This document shows, one piece after another, positions 11,455 to 23,413 of a stretch of DNA of 64,000 bases (its first letter is position 1; each line of letters begins with the position of its first letter). Origin of the DNA: Dactylellina haptotyla (Eukaryota; Ascomycota; Orbiliomycetes; Orbiliales; Orbiliaceae); the NCBI GenBank assembly GCA_031310005.1, contig CM062385.1:3472001-3536000 (forward strand). Reading direction: 5' to 3'. Under the pieces are notes generated by a model. It saw only the letters and a list, made by a program, of their open reading frames with translations. It did not search any database and had not been told where the DNA came from. The position numbers were made by a program, and so were the translations under genes.

Positions 11455-13182
11455 GACGATAAGAAACGATCTTTTTGAAATGAAATATAGTTCTAGATGT
11501 GTTCCGTTTGCTGCAATTGACGCTTGATCTATTTTTATAGCTTTGGATTCCGATGGTCGACTGGAAGGAAGAATGAGGCGTGCCACCGAGGCTTTATACA
11601 CAATTCGGAGGGCAAATGTCAAAGTGTTGAGTGGTATCCTGTTATCGTTGCCGATTCCATATTTACAAGAGCTGCCAGAGCTTGAGTTCTAGAACTGATT
11701 GGCGAAAACATTAACGCTGAGACATTTAAGTGGCAACTCAGATTAAAAAAATCGCCAGTGTGTAGGTTTATCGATACGATCGCATGCCAGCGCCGTAGTT
11801 GGACGAAGTAGCGTTTTTCAAGGGAGCTTTATTGTTGAAAAGAACCGGCACTGGCCAGAAAAGCAAATCGCTACTAAGCCCAAAAGGGGTTTCTAAAATC
11901 TTTGGGCTTTGTAGTATATTATATGGGGTTCATATTTCACTTGTGTGTGCCTTTCTCTCTATAATTACCATGTAAGAACCTAGGCTCACATTTACGGAAC
12001 TCGATGGAAGAAACGGTCTGGCCCATGGCCAATATTCCATCGTCTTTCCGCTGACACCGGTATTTATTTCTCCTACTGGCAATAGGTGGCCACGTAACCA
12101 ACCCTTGGCGACACTGTATGGGTAAGTTATAGAGCGGTATGGTATTTGGTTTTCGGATTAACTTTTTTGGAGGACTGGCAACATGCAACAGTCATACATG
12201 TGTTGAGCATCGGTCTTGAAATGAGATCGTGACGTTGAACTTTACGCCGAAAACGGAGTTGTGTCGCTCAAAAATCACAGGTTGACGTTTTCGGAAATAA
12301 CGTGATGCAAGGATGATGGTGAGCATCAAGTTGTCTTTCGCTTGAATCTCTGCTAAGGTTCATCAACGGCTCCGGGAGTGCAAGTCAAATTGCCCCCCGA
12401 AGAGAATCGAATGGATTTTCGCTTATTGAAGCAACTAGACGGGTATTAGACCCGCAAATGGGATTGAACAGCTGAGCTAGCGAGATGATCTACAGGAAAA
12501 TATCCTGCTTCTTGCACACGAGATCGAGAATCCCGTTGGACGGATCAACGAAAGCTCTTTCTATTTTGGGTCCAAGTCTCGCCTCCGTCTCGATGTTCCT
12601 TGACGCAAAACTGTGTTGTAAGACTGTATCACAAAATATGACTTCAAAGACCGCTTATGATAATCCTGATTGCTCGCGCAGCATCAAATAGAAATTATTC
12701 ACCACCGATGATTAGAAATTTGTCCGGTTTATTCTTGTTTTAACTGATTAGACTATTGGTTCATTCGATTCAAGAAGTATTTTAGCATCAGTTCACACTC
12801 TATTCAAAGCACCGGAGCATTAATGTAACGAAATTTCATTGAGATAAACCGTCAGGACATGCATAAAGAACCTCAAATCGGAATCCAGAAATTGGCGAAA
12901 ATCGATAAGATTCTAGATTAGTGTTATCTGATTTTGCCACTGGGGCGATTCAAGGCCTCAGAGAGAAATCCCAGATGCGACTGGCGAATTTTTCTATTAG
13001 TAACTTTGGTGGCATTCTGGTTCGGGTGCGTATTCCTAGCTAGGAACAGCGGCTGTATTAAATTACTAGGTTGGTCTATCGATGAAATAGTATATCGGCA
13101 AGAAAAACTCATAGTAACAGCAAAAACAAACGAAAAGTAAATACAAAAAAGAAACCAAAATATGAACGGAAAGCGTCGTATT
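11455..13182. other. Intergenic, degenerate tRNA-like patch only
   Basis: The right flank of the CAP gene (11455-11640) is its promoter region. A stretch at 12391-12488 has weak A-box and B-box matches on the minus strand but does not fold as a tRNA. No gene was recognised in the rest. Confidence 0.45.
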
Positions 13183-14508
13183 TTAGATACTCTCGGTAAT
13201 GGCTTCAAGTTTCAAATCTTCTCTATCTCGCTCTGAATCTGTTCTTTTTCGATTCCGAGGTTGTTTTGCTGATCTTGAAATATTTCGGCTGTGTGGGGAC
13301 ATTATTCCAATTGTCGAGCGACGGTGGAATGCACCCGTAGGATTACGATAAGATCGACGATGGCTACGGGCATTTTTGATATAGTGTCTGAGCTTTACAG
13401 AACCGGAAGCCTTTGGGTTTGTAGGACCTGAGTGTGGGTGTGGAAACGCTAGGTTTAGCTTGAATGTTCTTTCTAGGAACGGATGTGGACAGTCGTCAAA
13501 GAGAGCGTTGGAGTTGCGAGTATGGGCCGTTGATTCGGGTGTCTCCGTAGGTAGGGTATCCTCAGTGATCGGGGCCGTTGATTCCCAGGAATCTTGTGGC
13601 GATCCAGGTTCGTTTACTGCTGGTCGGGCATGTGGAGGGACCTGGGCAATATCAGCGATTTCTGACGAAGATTCTCCAGGAGCAAAGTATCCTGAGGTGT
13701 TGCTCTTGACATAAGTTTGTCGGTGATCTGCTCGATAGGGATTGCGTATCCATTTTGGGAGTCCATGGGATTCTTTTGCAAGAAGAGGCGAGAGACGTCG
13801 TGATGTTTGTTCGTTTATCTGGGGGACAGTCAATAGATCGGGATCGACTTCCGAGAGTTTATTGACGTCTTTGATTGCCACATTTGCTCCTGTTTGCGGA
13901 GACAACATCTCTAATTCACCTACGGGCTTGGACGTAGATGCATTTCCCGGGACAGTTTTGGGGAGATGTTCAGAAGTATTGGCAAGCTTGGAAGATGGCG
14001 TTAGCATTTCCGTAAATGGATTGTCGGGTTCTCTCCTGGGCGTCAATTCGTTTGAGAGCTCCGTTAGCCTCTCCATTGATCGCACTTTACGTATAGCCCA
14101 AGATTCGCCATCATGTTGATCTGCGAGACTGTTCGGATTGCGAGGGTTCTGGATATTGTTGTTGCCTTTCATGCTTCTCGAATTGTCATGGGAAGCTCTC
14201 GGTGATAGCGGGTTCTGTTGTACCCCGTCGGAGCTGGAGCTAGTTCTTTGCTCCGGCACCCGGTTCTGGCAGCTGTTGATGCATAGAACAGCGGATTTTC
14301 GCTGATCTTGAATTCGTTGGGAGAGACCTCGGTCGTCGTGGGTATAAGGGCGCTGGACGAGGTCATCATATTTTGTCTGGAGGCGTCGGAGGTGAATGTA
14401 GAAATATAACACCAATAGGACCAGTGCGATCACAAATATAGCCAGAATCACCACGATGGCCCCAATTGCGGCGTTTTCTGAGCTTATATCGCCCGGAAAT
14501 TGTGGCAT
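13183..14508 (-). CDS. Single-pass membrane protein with long cytoplasmic tail
   Basis: A single exon of 441 residues starts at an ATG. Residues 1-12 are short and probably extracytoplasmic. Residues about 13-38 are one strong transmembrane segment ('GAIVVILAIFVIALVLLVLYF'), followed by basic 'HLRRLQTKY', giving an N-out/C-in prediction. The remaining ~400 residues are polar, Ser/Pro/Asn-rich and probably disordered, with a basic C-terminal patch rich in Arg and Ser-Arg (about 380-430). There is no signal peptide and no enzymatic domain. The layout resembles fungal signal-anchor or WSC-lacking sensor-like proteins, but I do not recognise the family. Confidence 0.72.
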   Translation of the reverse strand: MPQFPGDISSENAAIGAIVVILAIFVIALVLLVLYFYIHLRRLQTKYDDLVQRPYTHDDRGLSQRIQDQRKSAVLCINSCQNRVPEQRTSSSSDGVQQNPLSPRASHDNSRSMKGNNNIQNPRNPNSLADQHDGESWAIRKVRSMERLTELSNELTPRREPDNPFTEMLTPSSKLANTSEHLPKTVPGNASTSKPVGELEMLSPQTGANVAIKDVNKLSEVDPDLLTVPQINEQTSRRLSPLLAKESHGLPKWIRNPYRADHRQTYVKSNTSGYFAPGESSSEIADIAQVPPHARPAVNEPGSPQDSWESTAPITEDTLPTETPESTAHTRNSNALFDDCPHPFLERTFKLNLAFPHPHSGPTNPKASGSVKLRHYIKNARSHRRSYRNPTGAFHRRSTIGIMSPHSRNISRSAKQPRNRKRTDSERDREDLKLEAITESI

Positions 14509-15170
14509 CGCAGCTTGTCAGATCAGCGTGTGTCGCTGAGTGATTCAAGCCACTAGCTGTTCTGTGAACGGAGTGGGTTTTGTCGATACATCTAGAGAAG
14601 TAACAGCTGGGTCTGATGGAAACATCGAGGCGCAGATACATAAATGAAACTCTGGACTGAGATACAGGTAAACATCATTGTCGCAATCCTCAACCTTGTC
14701 GTGGAGATACTCCTCGTTTTGAGGAGCATGTTGCTATATACCCCTTGGTTCTCGACGTAATACCACAACCTCGGCAACACTATGGTTACCCTCCGCAATA
14801 GCACATTCCGTCTTTCTATGCGGTGACGACCCGAGTGTTGTTTGTGTTGCATTTATTTAATTCGCATGTGTTGTGCTCGTTGCTTGGGCAGCTGGCGTAC
14901 CAGAATTCCTTGTCTACTATAGCTATATATGTCACCATAATTGCCTAATATGTTGTCTCCTTCTAGTATGTGAGGCGAGCAAAGACAAGTATACTCAGAA
15001 AAGGATCCTCGTTGTATTATTGTATTTTTTTTGGAACTTTACTTAATTGCGCAGGTGGACGTTAACACCAGCGATAGATACATCGATTTGTGGATATTTA
15101 AATCTAGGGACAAAAGGAATGAAGTAGTCAGACATACTCATACCCCAATAGGATCATCTTTTAAAGGCTC
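14509..15170. other. Intergenic, nothing recognised
   Basis: This is the upstream region of the membrane-protein gene and the 3' flank of the next secreted gene. No gene-like frame was seen. Confidence 0.5.
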
Positions 15171-15764
15171 CTAATATGGTGGTAAGGATGCAGTATGAAG
15201 GTAGACCTTGGTACAACCAGGCTTCTTGGCTTGATAGACAATCTAGAAAAGACCCATCTTTTAGTATTTGATCATTGGTAACAGAATTAGAGAAAAATGG
15301 TATAGAATAGCGCTATAACGTACCACTTGCTCTCCGAAATCCCCAGGACAGGTGTACCACCGGTCGTTGATTCCGTGATACCCCACAAGCCCACCTCGGA
15401 TAGTCAGCGGCCCTCTAGCAGTTGTCGGAGCCGGGTTGAACATGAGCTCTGTGTTCACCTTTGGTCTGAGGGTAGTATATGTTGCGAGGGGGCCTCCGTG
15501 AGGTAGGTTGGCAATTGTTTCGAGATTTCCTCGCTTTAGATTGAAGGTCGGGAGGCTACTATAACCAGGCCCGATTTTCCGGAGAAGGAAGTTTTCTTGA
15601 TAATAAGGGTCAAATGTAGATATTGCTGAGGCGTCAGCCAGGTTTGCAGAGTTCGAGCAGGGAACCGACTGCGAACTCGTGACCAGGTAAAAGTTTGTGG
15701 GGGTATTTGTGGCTGATACCGCCGTGGTGATAGCTACGACGAGAGTAGAAATCTTCACCAACAT
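15171..15764 (-). CDS. Small secreted protein, PhiA-like pattern (A)
   Basis: Two exons (15324-15764 and 15171-15242) join GTG|GTACG to TCTAG|ATT and give 170 residues. Residues 1-18 are a signal peptide ('MLVKISTLVVAITTAVSA'). The mature protein begins with 'FYLVTSSQSVPC', has a middle without a recognised motif, then 'LTIRGGLVGYHG...WYTCPGDFG' and, after the splice, 'IVYQAKKPGCTKVYLHTA'. The tail pattern (G-x-L...W..C....V.Y......C..V.L) loosely matches fungal cell-wall protein PhiA and related IgE-binding-like secreted proteins. A TATAAG element sits about 90 bp upstream on the minus strand. The neighbour at 17.4-18.1 kb has the same general design, so the two may be distant paralogs (inference). 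Confidence 0.78.
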
Positions 15765-17394
15765 ATCTACGGTTGAGCTACAGCTATTCTAAAGTTTGGC
15801 TTTGCTAGAGTATGGGAGATAGAAGGATGGCTTGTTGATACTGCCCTTATAGACGTGGACTTGAGTTCCTTATGTACTCAGTGTAACTCGAGAGTATCGA
15901 CTGCAGCCCTGAAATGATACTGCGAAGGGCTGACCAAGCCAGGCGAAAGTTACCATGGTTTTTGGAAGCTTTGAGTTTGTTCGGCAAGTGATTCGCATGG
16001 AATCTGACGATCCGGCAAGGAACAAACCCTTTTTTAGGATGTTGTGGACGACTAGTTCAACATGATGTAGCAATTGGGACCAATTGGGGAACGACCGTGC
16101 AGGCTGAGTCGTTCACGCTGTCTGTCATTGGTGCTAATCTCGGAATCCCTGCAGCTCGCCATTCAGCTATTCAGCTGGGCGCAATCGACAGGGGTTTGGT
16201 GCGTTGTCCACGGTGTGATATTGCAACAGCACATTGCATTGTCCTTCCGCCTTGAAGCCATTCTGACTCTCCTTGTCGCTTGATAGAGTTTTCAGCGTAT
16301 GCCTCAATGAGTAAGGTAGTAGATCGATATCGAAGCTGAGACAGGAGCTGAATGACAAGGATATAAGTTCTGTTGGGTAACTTATTACAACGGTGATGTT
16401 TGCGTTTAGTTAGTACATTGCGTGGGCGCGCTGTTGTACAGATAATACAACGTGCTACTAGGGTAGCCTTGAGATCTACATGTACAACGGTTAATGCCTT
16501 ACCAGGATAACTTGCGGGAACACTGATGAGGAGAGAAAATCCCTCGATTAGTAAATGTGGGTGATGATTGCTGGTGCCGTCGTTGTGGTAAAGAACAACA
16601 AGCATGATGTTCAAGCTTCGGTAGCCGAATAGCACCATAACGTTGGCGCATCTTATCTTTACACTTGAATCAACCGAACTGAGATGCACATTAGAAACCG
16701 GTAGGGGGGTGTTTTTTCGAGAATGCTCGCGAATGTGTCCGAACTTTGGGGGTAAGGGAGCGCCCCTGATCTAAATAGATCTTTTGCATGTCACGTTAAA
16801 CGCTTTCGCGAGGAGCATGGCGGCCGCACAAGACAGACCGTCTGGAGTTGACGTTGCTCAACACAATCCAGCAATGAGCAACTTGTCTCCAATCTTGGCA
16901 CGAACTGGTCTCGCGGCGCAAGCCAGAAGCCGCCCTGGTGGCGCGAAAAGTGTATATCTGAGAAAGGAAAATCTGATAGGAAATGGTTCATACTAGATTA
17001 ATAGAGAGAATCAGCAGCCATGCTAAGCACGGAGAGTCAAGTGGTCATACGATCAGAAGTTAGCTAGCTGATATACTATTCTATTAAAACTGTCGAAAAA
17101 TTGCAGCGCACCGTAAAGCTCTATTATTTACAAGACGTGATTCTCAAACAAAATATACAACAAGAATATAAATGTAAATTACACGAAGTAGATGCGAAAG
17201 GGACAGTAAAGCAACGAATCTAGAAGCATCCATTCGAATTGGTCCATGCTTTCTCCAAGCAGTGCTAATGGTCTGGTTATGAGGATGGGTATATCCGCAT
17301 CGGCCAGAGCTAGTCTGCCTTCGATATCAACATTAGGACATGTTGACAGTTTGGATGCGATCCTCGTCTAAACCACCCAGCGCAGGGGTAGACT
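15765..17394. other. Intergenic, nothing recognised
   Basis: About 1.6 kb between the two small secreted-protein genes. A 170-codon minus-strand frame at 16171-16689 lacks an early ATG, domains and codon order, and is judged spurious. Confidence 0.45.
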
Positions 17395-18079
17395 CTAGAC
17401 ACGGCGGATTTCGACGTTGTCGCATTTGCGGAAAGGATCGACGAACGGTTGATCCAACCAAGAGAGCACCTTGCCATAGTCGCGACCAATTGCATCTTTG
17501 TAAGTGCAGAGAGCCCACTTGCTCTTGCCGTCAATCTGGAGTCTTCCATCGTTGGTGAAGGCCATTCCCTCCATAAAAGTGAAGCTTTGAATATCTATGT
17601 TAGTAACCGAATTCTTCTGCCACGCATAAATTGTGATACATACACTTGGGGGCCATCGTTGGCAAATGCAAATGGGCGGATTTGGCCGGACTCCGTAAGC
17701 TGAGAGAAACCAGCCCAAAGGACAGCCTCTGTTCCCGGAATAACTTCATACAACCCCCCCTGAGACAGTCCAAAGCGATCATATCCTGTAAGACTAGGTA
17801 CAATCATATTGATCCCATCATTGAAGTTTGGAGTAAGAGTGAGGAACCAGCCGTCAAAGCTGACACCATCAGTTAGCCATCTTAACGAATTTATAGACAC
17901 GGGATTAAGTATGAGAGTGCTTACTCCTTCTGATGCTTGTTCGAGATCATCAGGCTGAAGATGTTGTCGTTCGGATGAGGAGGAGCAGGTGGAACGACTG
18001 TGTTGAGTTGTTTGGTTGGCGCGGCTAAAACTCCGGTGGTGATAGCGAAGAGAGTGGTAATGATTGTAGAAACCTTCAT
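17395..18079 (-). CDS. Small secreted protein, PhiA-like pattern (B)
   Basis: Three exons (17925-18079, 17644-17859, 17395-17584) give 186 residues. The introns of 65 and 58 nt have good branch sites (GGCTAACTGA and TTACTAACAT). Residues 1-20 are a signal peptide ending 'GVLAAP'. The body reads 'FDGWFLTLTP', then 'GGLYEVIPGTEAVLWAGF', 'FTFMEGMAFTNDGRLQIDG', 'WALCTYK' and a terminal 'KCDNVEIRRV'. The two C-terminal Cys and the 'G.L...G...W..C' spacing recall PhiA-type wall proteins. No catalytic motif is seen; a structural or surface role is likely (inference). A TATAAATA element lies about 210 bp upstream. Confidence 0.82.
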
Positions 18080-19514
18080 TTTGAAATTCGATTCTATACC
18101 TTTGGATGTATCTTCAGGTTTTTATCAAGAAACGGAGTGTCCTAGCGTCTATGGCTAATGACTGGGCTTAAGAAGGATTGTGGGATGTTGTAGCTTTGAT
18201 AGCTTTAATCTATGTGCTAGATTTAACAATGAATGATTGAGCGATGGTTGCTGTGATTTAGAATACTCTAAGCGCGGGCTTTTAGAGTATTTATAGACAA
18301 CTTAGAACATGATATAGGGAGTACTTGCATTGAACGGCGTGTTCATACCGTGTGGCTGTAGATTACGGACGTGGTAGCTACGTATACATGGACCTACAGC
18401 ATTGATTCTGATAAACCGAATACAGAAGTTCAGAGAAAACAGAAACAGGCAGGAATATGCTGAGACAAAAAAAAGGTAGGAAGAAAATCTCAAGAATTCT
18501 AGAAGGCCTCAGCCGAACTTAGCTTCTGGCTAGATCTCAAAACGACGAAAAGGAATTTCGTGTTTGTTGCCGAAGAGCCAAGGTATAAATGCTTAAGACT
18601 GTTCCCTATTGTGGCATCTAGTAATATTGAATATATGAACTGTACTTTTTTCCCATTAAGTTAATGGATATTTATTACCGTTTTCTTCTTAGTCAAGAAT
18701 TTAGAATGCCGCCTGTTCGTATTCATAAAATTTTTGTATTATAGGTTGCAGTTTAATAGACCAGCGTGTTGTTGTTTGTAAAAACCAATCCATGCATATA
18801 TCGTTCATGCGATGCGTCAAACTCAAGAATTGTTCTCATATCTTGCAAGCTAGACTGATATTAGAATGTCTTAAATTATAGATACCGAGTGGAGTGAGAA
18901 TCTGATTGATCGATTAAACCCCAAGCGATACCGAAACTACCTTGTCTTTCTGGGTTAGATTTGTTCGGTTTGTGTCTTGATAGATCTCGATACGTTACCG
19001 AATTTTCAATCGGCTTGCCTTTTTTGGCAGGCGACGCGCGAGAGTTCGAGGACATTAACGCCAAGTGCTGGTTTACCCTAAGGCATAAAATCCTGCTTTT
19101 CCTCAATCAGATAACGAAGCTCAAATTAGCAATGGCATTTCTTCGTAGGGTGTATAGCGCTTTTTAATGCCTTATCACGTTTATTGCCTACGAGATCGAC
19201 AGCTATAGTTGAAGTTTCATTAGGTCGTGTGTCTGTGAACAGAAAATGAAATTCCGCAAGGGTACGAGCAATCTCAGATTCGTAAATGTGTTGTGCAAAT
19301 ATTGCAAATCGCAAAATGTTTCTAAAGACACAATTAAGACTGGGCACTCAGGAAGTAGGGAGTTTTACAAATATCAAAGCATTTGGTGAGCGTAATAGAA
19401 GATTTAAAATTTATGGTATGACTAACTATACGTCTGTACATTGAAGGAAATAATTTGGTAACAGGGAGTCTGATGATATTGATCTATATATCGCGTAGGC
19501 ATAGCTCGTGCATC
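18080..19514. other. Intergenic, nothing recognised
   Basis: About 1.4 kb of AT-rich spacer between the small secreted gene and the dynamin-like gene. No supported features. Confidence 0.5.
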
Positions 19515-22270
19515 TCAATCAAGAGTAAAAAGTGCTTCGTTAAGTATCTTCAATTCTTGAGTTAGATCCTCACGTTCTTGCGCCTTCAAAGCAGGCTCGC
19601 TCGCCAATTCATCTAGAACCTCTTTCGACAGATTGCTTGCCCAGTTAGGGTTATACAATTCTTGTAGTTCACGTAGGATCTTACGCTCGAATACTTGAAC
19701 AATAATTCCGTCAACGATCCTCCGTCTGGCTATTCTGTAGTAAGCACGGAGATCATCGTGGATGGTCTGTATTTTAGTGTTCGTTATGTTTGCGTTGATA
19801 GAGTCCCGAACATTGCGGAGAACTTGGTTTCGTATAGCGTTCGGGCCGGGAGGGCTATGTGTACCTGGAGGAGAATCCTCAGTAATTGGCTCCAAGCTTG
19901 CTATCAGTCTGCCGTCTTTGAATTCATTAACTGTTCTCAGAAAATCTGGGTTCTCTGTTAGTAAAACCGAACCTCTTTCGGCTTTGATCATTTCCTCCAG
20001 TTCCACCTTGGCAACGTCTAAAATTTTGAGCAAGATGGAGCTATGCATGTCAGATAACTTTTGTCGGACATGCTCATCCTTGCAAGCTACCGTCATAATA
20101 GTCTCGTGGAACCTTTTCACCAATATTCTCATTTCTCGGAAGAAGTGTTCGGCAATTGGTTGCCAATTTTCAGTGATTTCGCTAAATAAGCTTGTGTGAA
20201 TGAAGGAGCTAGTGACGCTTGCAAGTTCAGAGCCACGTGATTGGGCTTCTTTCTTCTCGATCCATTTGAGAATCTTGTTATCGGCTCCCGAAATTGGCTC
20301 AAACTTGCCGCCGCGGTAGCGCCCGCCGGTGCCTTCCTCGCCATCTCGAGGATAAAGCGTGGCCGAAAAACCTATAGTATTGCCGTATTGGATAAAATCT
20401 TCTGACATCTTTGCGTTTAAGGATCTTGCATGCTGCCGAAGCTTCAAATATTCATGTTCTCTGAATATTTCTTTTACGTAACGGCCCTGTAGAGCCTCTT
20501 GAGCAATTTCCCTGGCTGTATACTCAGTAGTCGTTATGTATTCCCGCTGATCTTTCTCTGAAACCCTCGGTTGCCCTAGCACCTGGAGCTTTTCTTCACA
20601 ACTTTGAATGTGATCCTCGATTTCGGATTGGATCAAGGGAAGATCTTTGCGGAAACGCTCAAATATGAGTTTCCCTAAGAATTCCTTCAGAGGAGAAATA
20701 CCGACACGGTCCTTCGGCAAGCCGTTCCACGGTTTCTCTTGGTTGAAAAAGGCCCTTTCGACATCATCGCGGTCTCGACGTGATGAATCCATTTCAGTGG
20801 GGCCCCTGTTTCGTACTACGAAGTACCCTAGGGTCAAACGGTAGGACTTATTACTGGCAGTTCTTATAACCTAGGGAGCATAACAATTATTATTAGCGTA
20901 TAGCTATAGCCACAAAAGCTCTTCAGCCTTTCGTGCTAACTCACTTCATTTTCGGCTCCGGTTTCAACGCGATCGGGTTTCGTGATAATTCCTAACGTAC
21001 GTTCCCCATCCTTATCAACATCCTTTGCGAGCTGCAGGACCTCTTGGTTTGCAACGTCGACGTTCGCAGCAAAAACAGCTCTATAGATTGGTGTCATTAG
21101 CTAATGTCCAATTTCGCTAGCGGAACGGAGTTAATCTAACAATATAATGCTTCTATTATCTTTGATATATCTTAAATTCAGATCTCTGATAAGGTTAATA
21201 TCTTCGCGTCTCTGTTGATCTGCTACGGATCTGTGAATGCGTTAACACGGTTGATCAAAGTTGTTTGAATTTTTGGCTCTCGAACCTTATCAAACCGGGC
21301 AAATCAATTATTGAGAATTGGCCGTGATGTGGACCAGCTAATTCTATACACAGAAGATCGTCTGAAAATCCGCTTCTTCCTCTCGCTGGTGTATCGGACC
21401 GTTGCCCGGGCCGAGGAACGCCCATAAGGTCGCTAGCTTGGTTGAGTACCTCGAGGAACTTATCGGTGGTCAGTTCATTTTCGGGGATCTGCTTCCTGAA
21501 CGCATCAAATTTCGCCTGTTGTGTCCTGCCTAATGCGCCTCTCGCGAGGCTAGGCTTGATGGTTATAACCACCGGCTTGTGGTGGGGCGAACGACGAAGT
21601 GATATTTCTGTTGCGAATCGTGTGCAGAGACCGGATGAACGAGGCAGTGGAAGACCTGTAAGTGCTTCTAGAACGGATGACTTCCCCGAGCTTTGGTCAC
21701 CAGTAACCACAAGCTACTCCTATTAGCCTCCAATAAAAAAGTTTAAATTTCTCCTAACGTCCTTGCTTACCTGGGGGAGGCCGAGAATTTTGTTAACGCC
21801 CAACTCTCGCAATTTGTCGATTTTGTCAAGGAGTCTTTTGTGCTCCTCTGTTCCGATCGACAAATCATCCGTTATATTCTAATAGAAAGCTAAATTAGAT
21901 ACGCTACCTCCACACGGATATCTGATAGCGGAGGAACTTCGCTTACTTTACGGTTAGGGGGTGCTTGGTCCTCGGTGTTTTTAACTTGGGTGGAATCGAG
22001 ATTTGAATAGGTACTTAGATTATCATCTTCATCTTTAGTCTCTTCTTCAGACTCGTCCTGATGGACTGCTGAATTGGGTTCGTCATATGAAGGCTCCGGT
22101 GAATCCTCGGGCGTTGGAAAGAACTTAGAAGGCCCAGCCTCTCTTGCCTTTAGAAATGATTCCTTAATCGCTGGCGTAGAATCATGGCTAGTATCCTCTC
22201 TATTTGATTTTCCGGCACCGAAAATGAACGGCGTACTACTAGAGGTAGCAAATGCGTCATTGAATCCCAT
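19515..22270 (-). CDS. Dynamin-like large GTPase
   Basis: Six exons (21908-22270, 21771-21878, 21286-21713, 21141-21230, 20945-21080, 19515-20870) keep frame throughout and give 826 residues. Residues 1-120 are Ser/acidic and probably disordered, a long N-terminal extension. The GTPase domain follows: P-loop GDQSSGKS (162-169), the switch-1 region with 'RSSGLCTRFATEI', DLPG, and TKPD after the fifth splice join. The middle/stalk helices fill most of the last exon, and the C-terminus holds a GED-like helix ('RRRIVDGIIVQVFERKIL'). No PH domain or transmembrane segment was seen, placing it with fungal Mx/dynamin-related proteins of soluble type. The third intron uses an unusual GTTCGA donor, the only GT that restores the family sequence. 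The role is membrane remodelling by GTP hydrolysis; the target membrane is unknown. Confidence 0.93.
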
Positions 22271-23413
22271 GTTTAACTAGAACGAAAGCGAGAAATATCA
22301 AATTTAAAAACGGGCGAACAGAGCTAAAGTTGAGAGAATCGCGATCAATCGACTATAAGAATAAAATAATAGTAGTAATGTTTTGAGATGGTAAGACTGA
22401 TTCTGTTTTCTTTGTAGAGACTTTTGGTTGCTATATTTAATTACAATGGGGGGTTTTTTTCTCTAGGAGTGGTAATGTGGTGTGAAATATCTTGCGTATA
22501 TATACACTCCTGTTATCGCGATATAGCGAAAGATTGTCAAAAAGATTGATTTGCTTCTTGGCGGCGCATAAGAACGGGATAAGCGGCATACAATACTCAG
22601 CCACCTGTCAGTTGGTGTTCTAATTGCACCGGGAAAGCGCCCGCTTGGTTTCATTTTCCTTGCCGGTTAACTGCAGGTATCGGCACGAAAGTGGCACAGA
22701 TCACAACAAAACAATAGCCATTGAAAGGGAAACCTGGAAACCCCTGTTATTGGAGATTCGTGATCTAGGCAACTAATTTTATTTCTATTTTCATGTCAAT
22801 TTAATTTTAGATAAAAGTATGGGTCATCGATTATCGTATGGGAATTCGAATTGGTACAAGGAATTGTGGAAAAGCGGTTGCTAGAGAGCTATGAACCTCG
22901 ATCCCTCAGCAGAATGATCACCACAATCGATCGTGCCGCCGTCAAGTGAACACCACTTATCCGAGCCGAAACCCCACAACGAAGACTAAAATAATAATGA
23001 TAATTGGAAGAAAAACAAGGGGAAAAGAATATTACTGACAGAGCTGTATATCGTCTGGCGTCTAGACCAACATAGTGGTTGCGTGTCTCCTACTACAATG
23101 GCAGCAATCGCCTCTCTACAAGACCCCAAATCGGATAATTATATAGTGCATTCATCTAAGCTAATTTAGGTATATGTATAAACTCCACGAAATATTCAAA
23201 CTTATGCGATACCAAAGAGAAAGCTAAGCTGCGGTCTCAGTTGTGATAGGTTAACCGGTTCGAGTTTTGAAGGGGGTATCAAGACAATGCGCCTAGAATG
23301 CAACTAAAGCGCGTGCTTCGAGGCTGACTCTTAGCGCGCAAGTTTGATGAACCTATACAACTCCTTAAATATATTTATATGGGGACGGACAACTCTCAAT
23401 CACCATATCTGTA
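22271..23413. other. Intergenic, nothing recognised
   Basis: The dynamin-like gene promoter region lies on its left and the 3' flank of the rhodopsin-like gene on its right. No gene was recognised. Confidence 0.5.

Noticed and set aside
12391-12488. tRNA-like stretch on the minus strand with A-box-like TAGCTCAGCTG and B-box-like ATTCGATTC
   Set aside because: No D-stem, no pairing acceptor stem, a poor T-stem, and the best anticodon arm closes a 5-nt loop. At most a strongly degenerate relic.
16171-16689. Open frame of about 170 codons on the minus strand
   Set aside because: No ATG near its start, no domain, irregular composition and no splice continuity.
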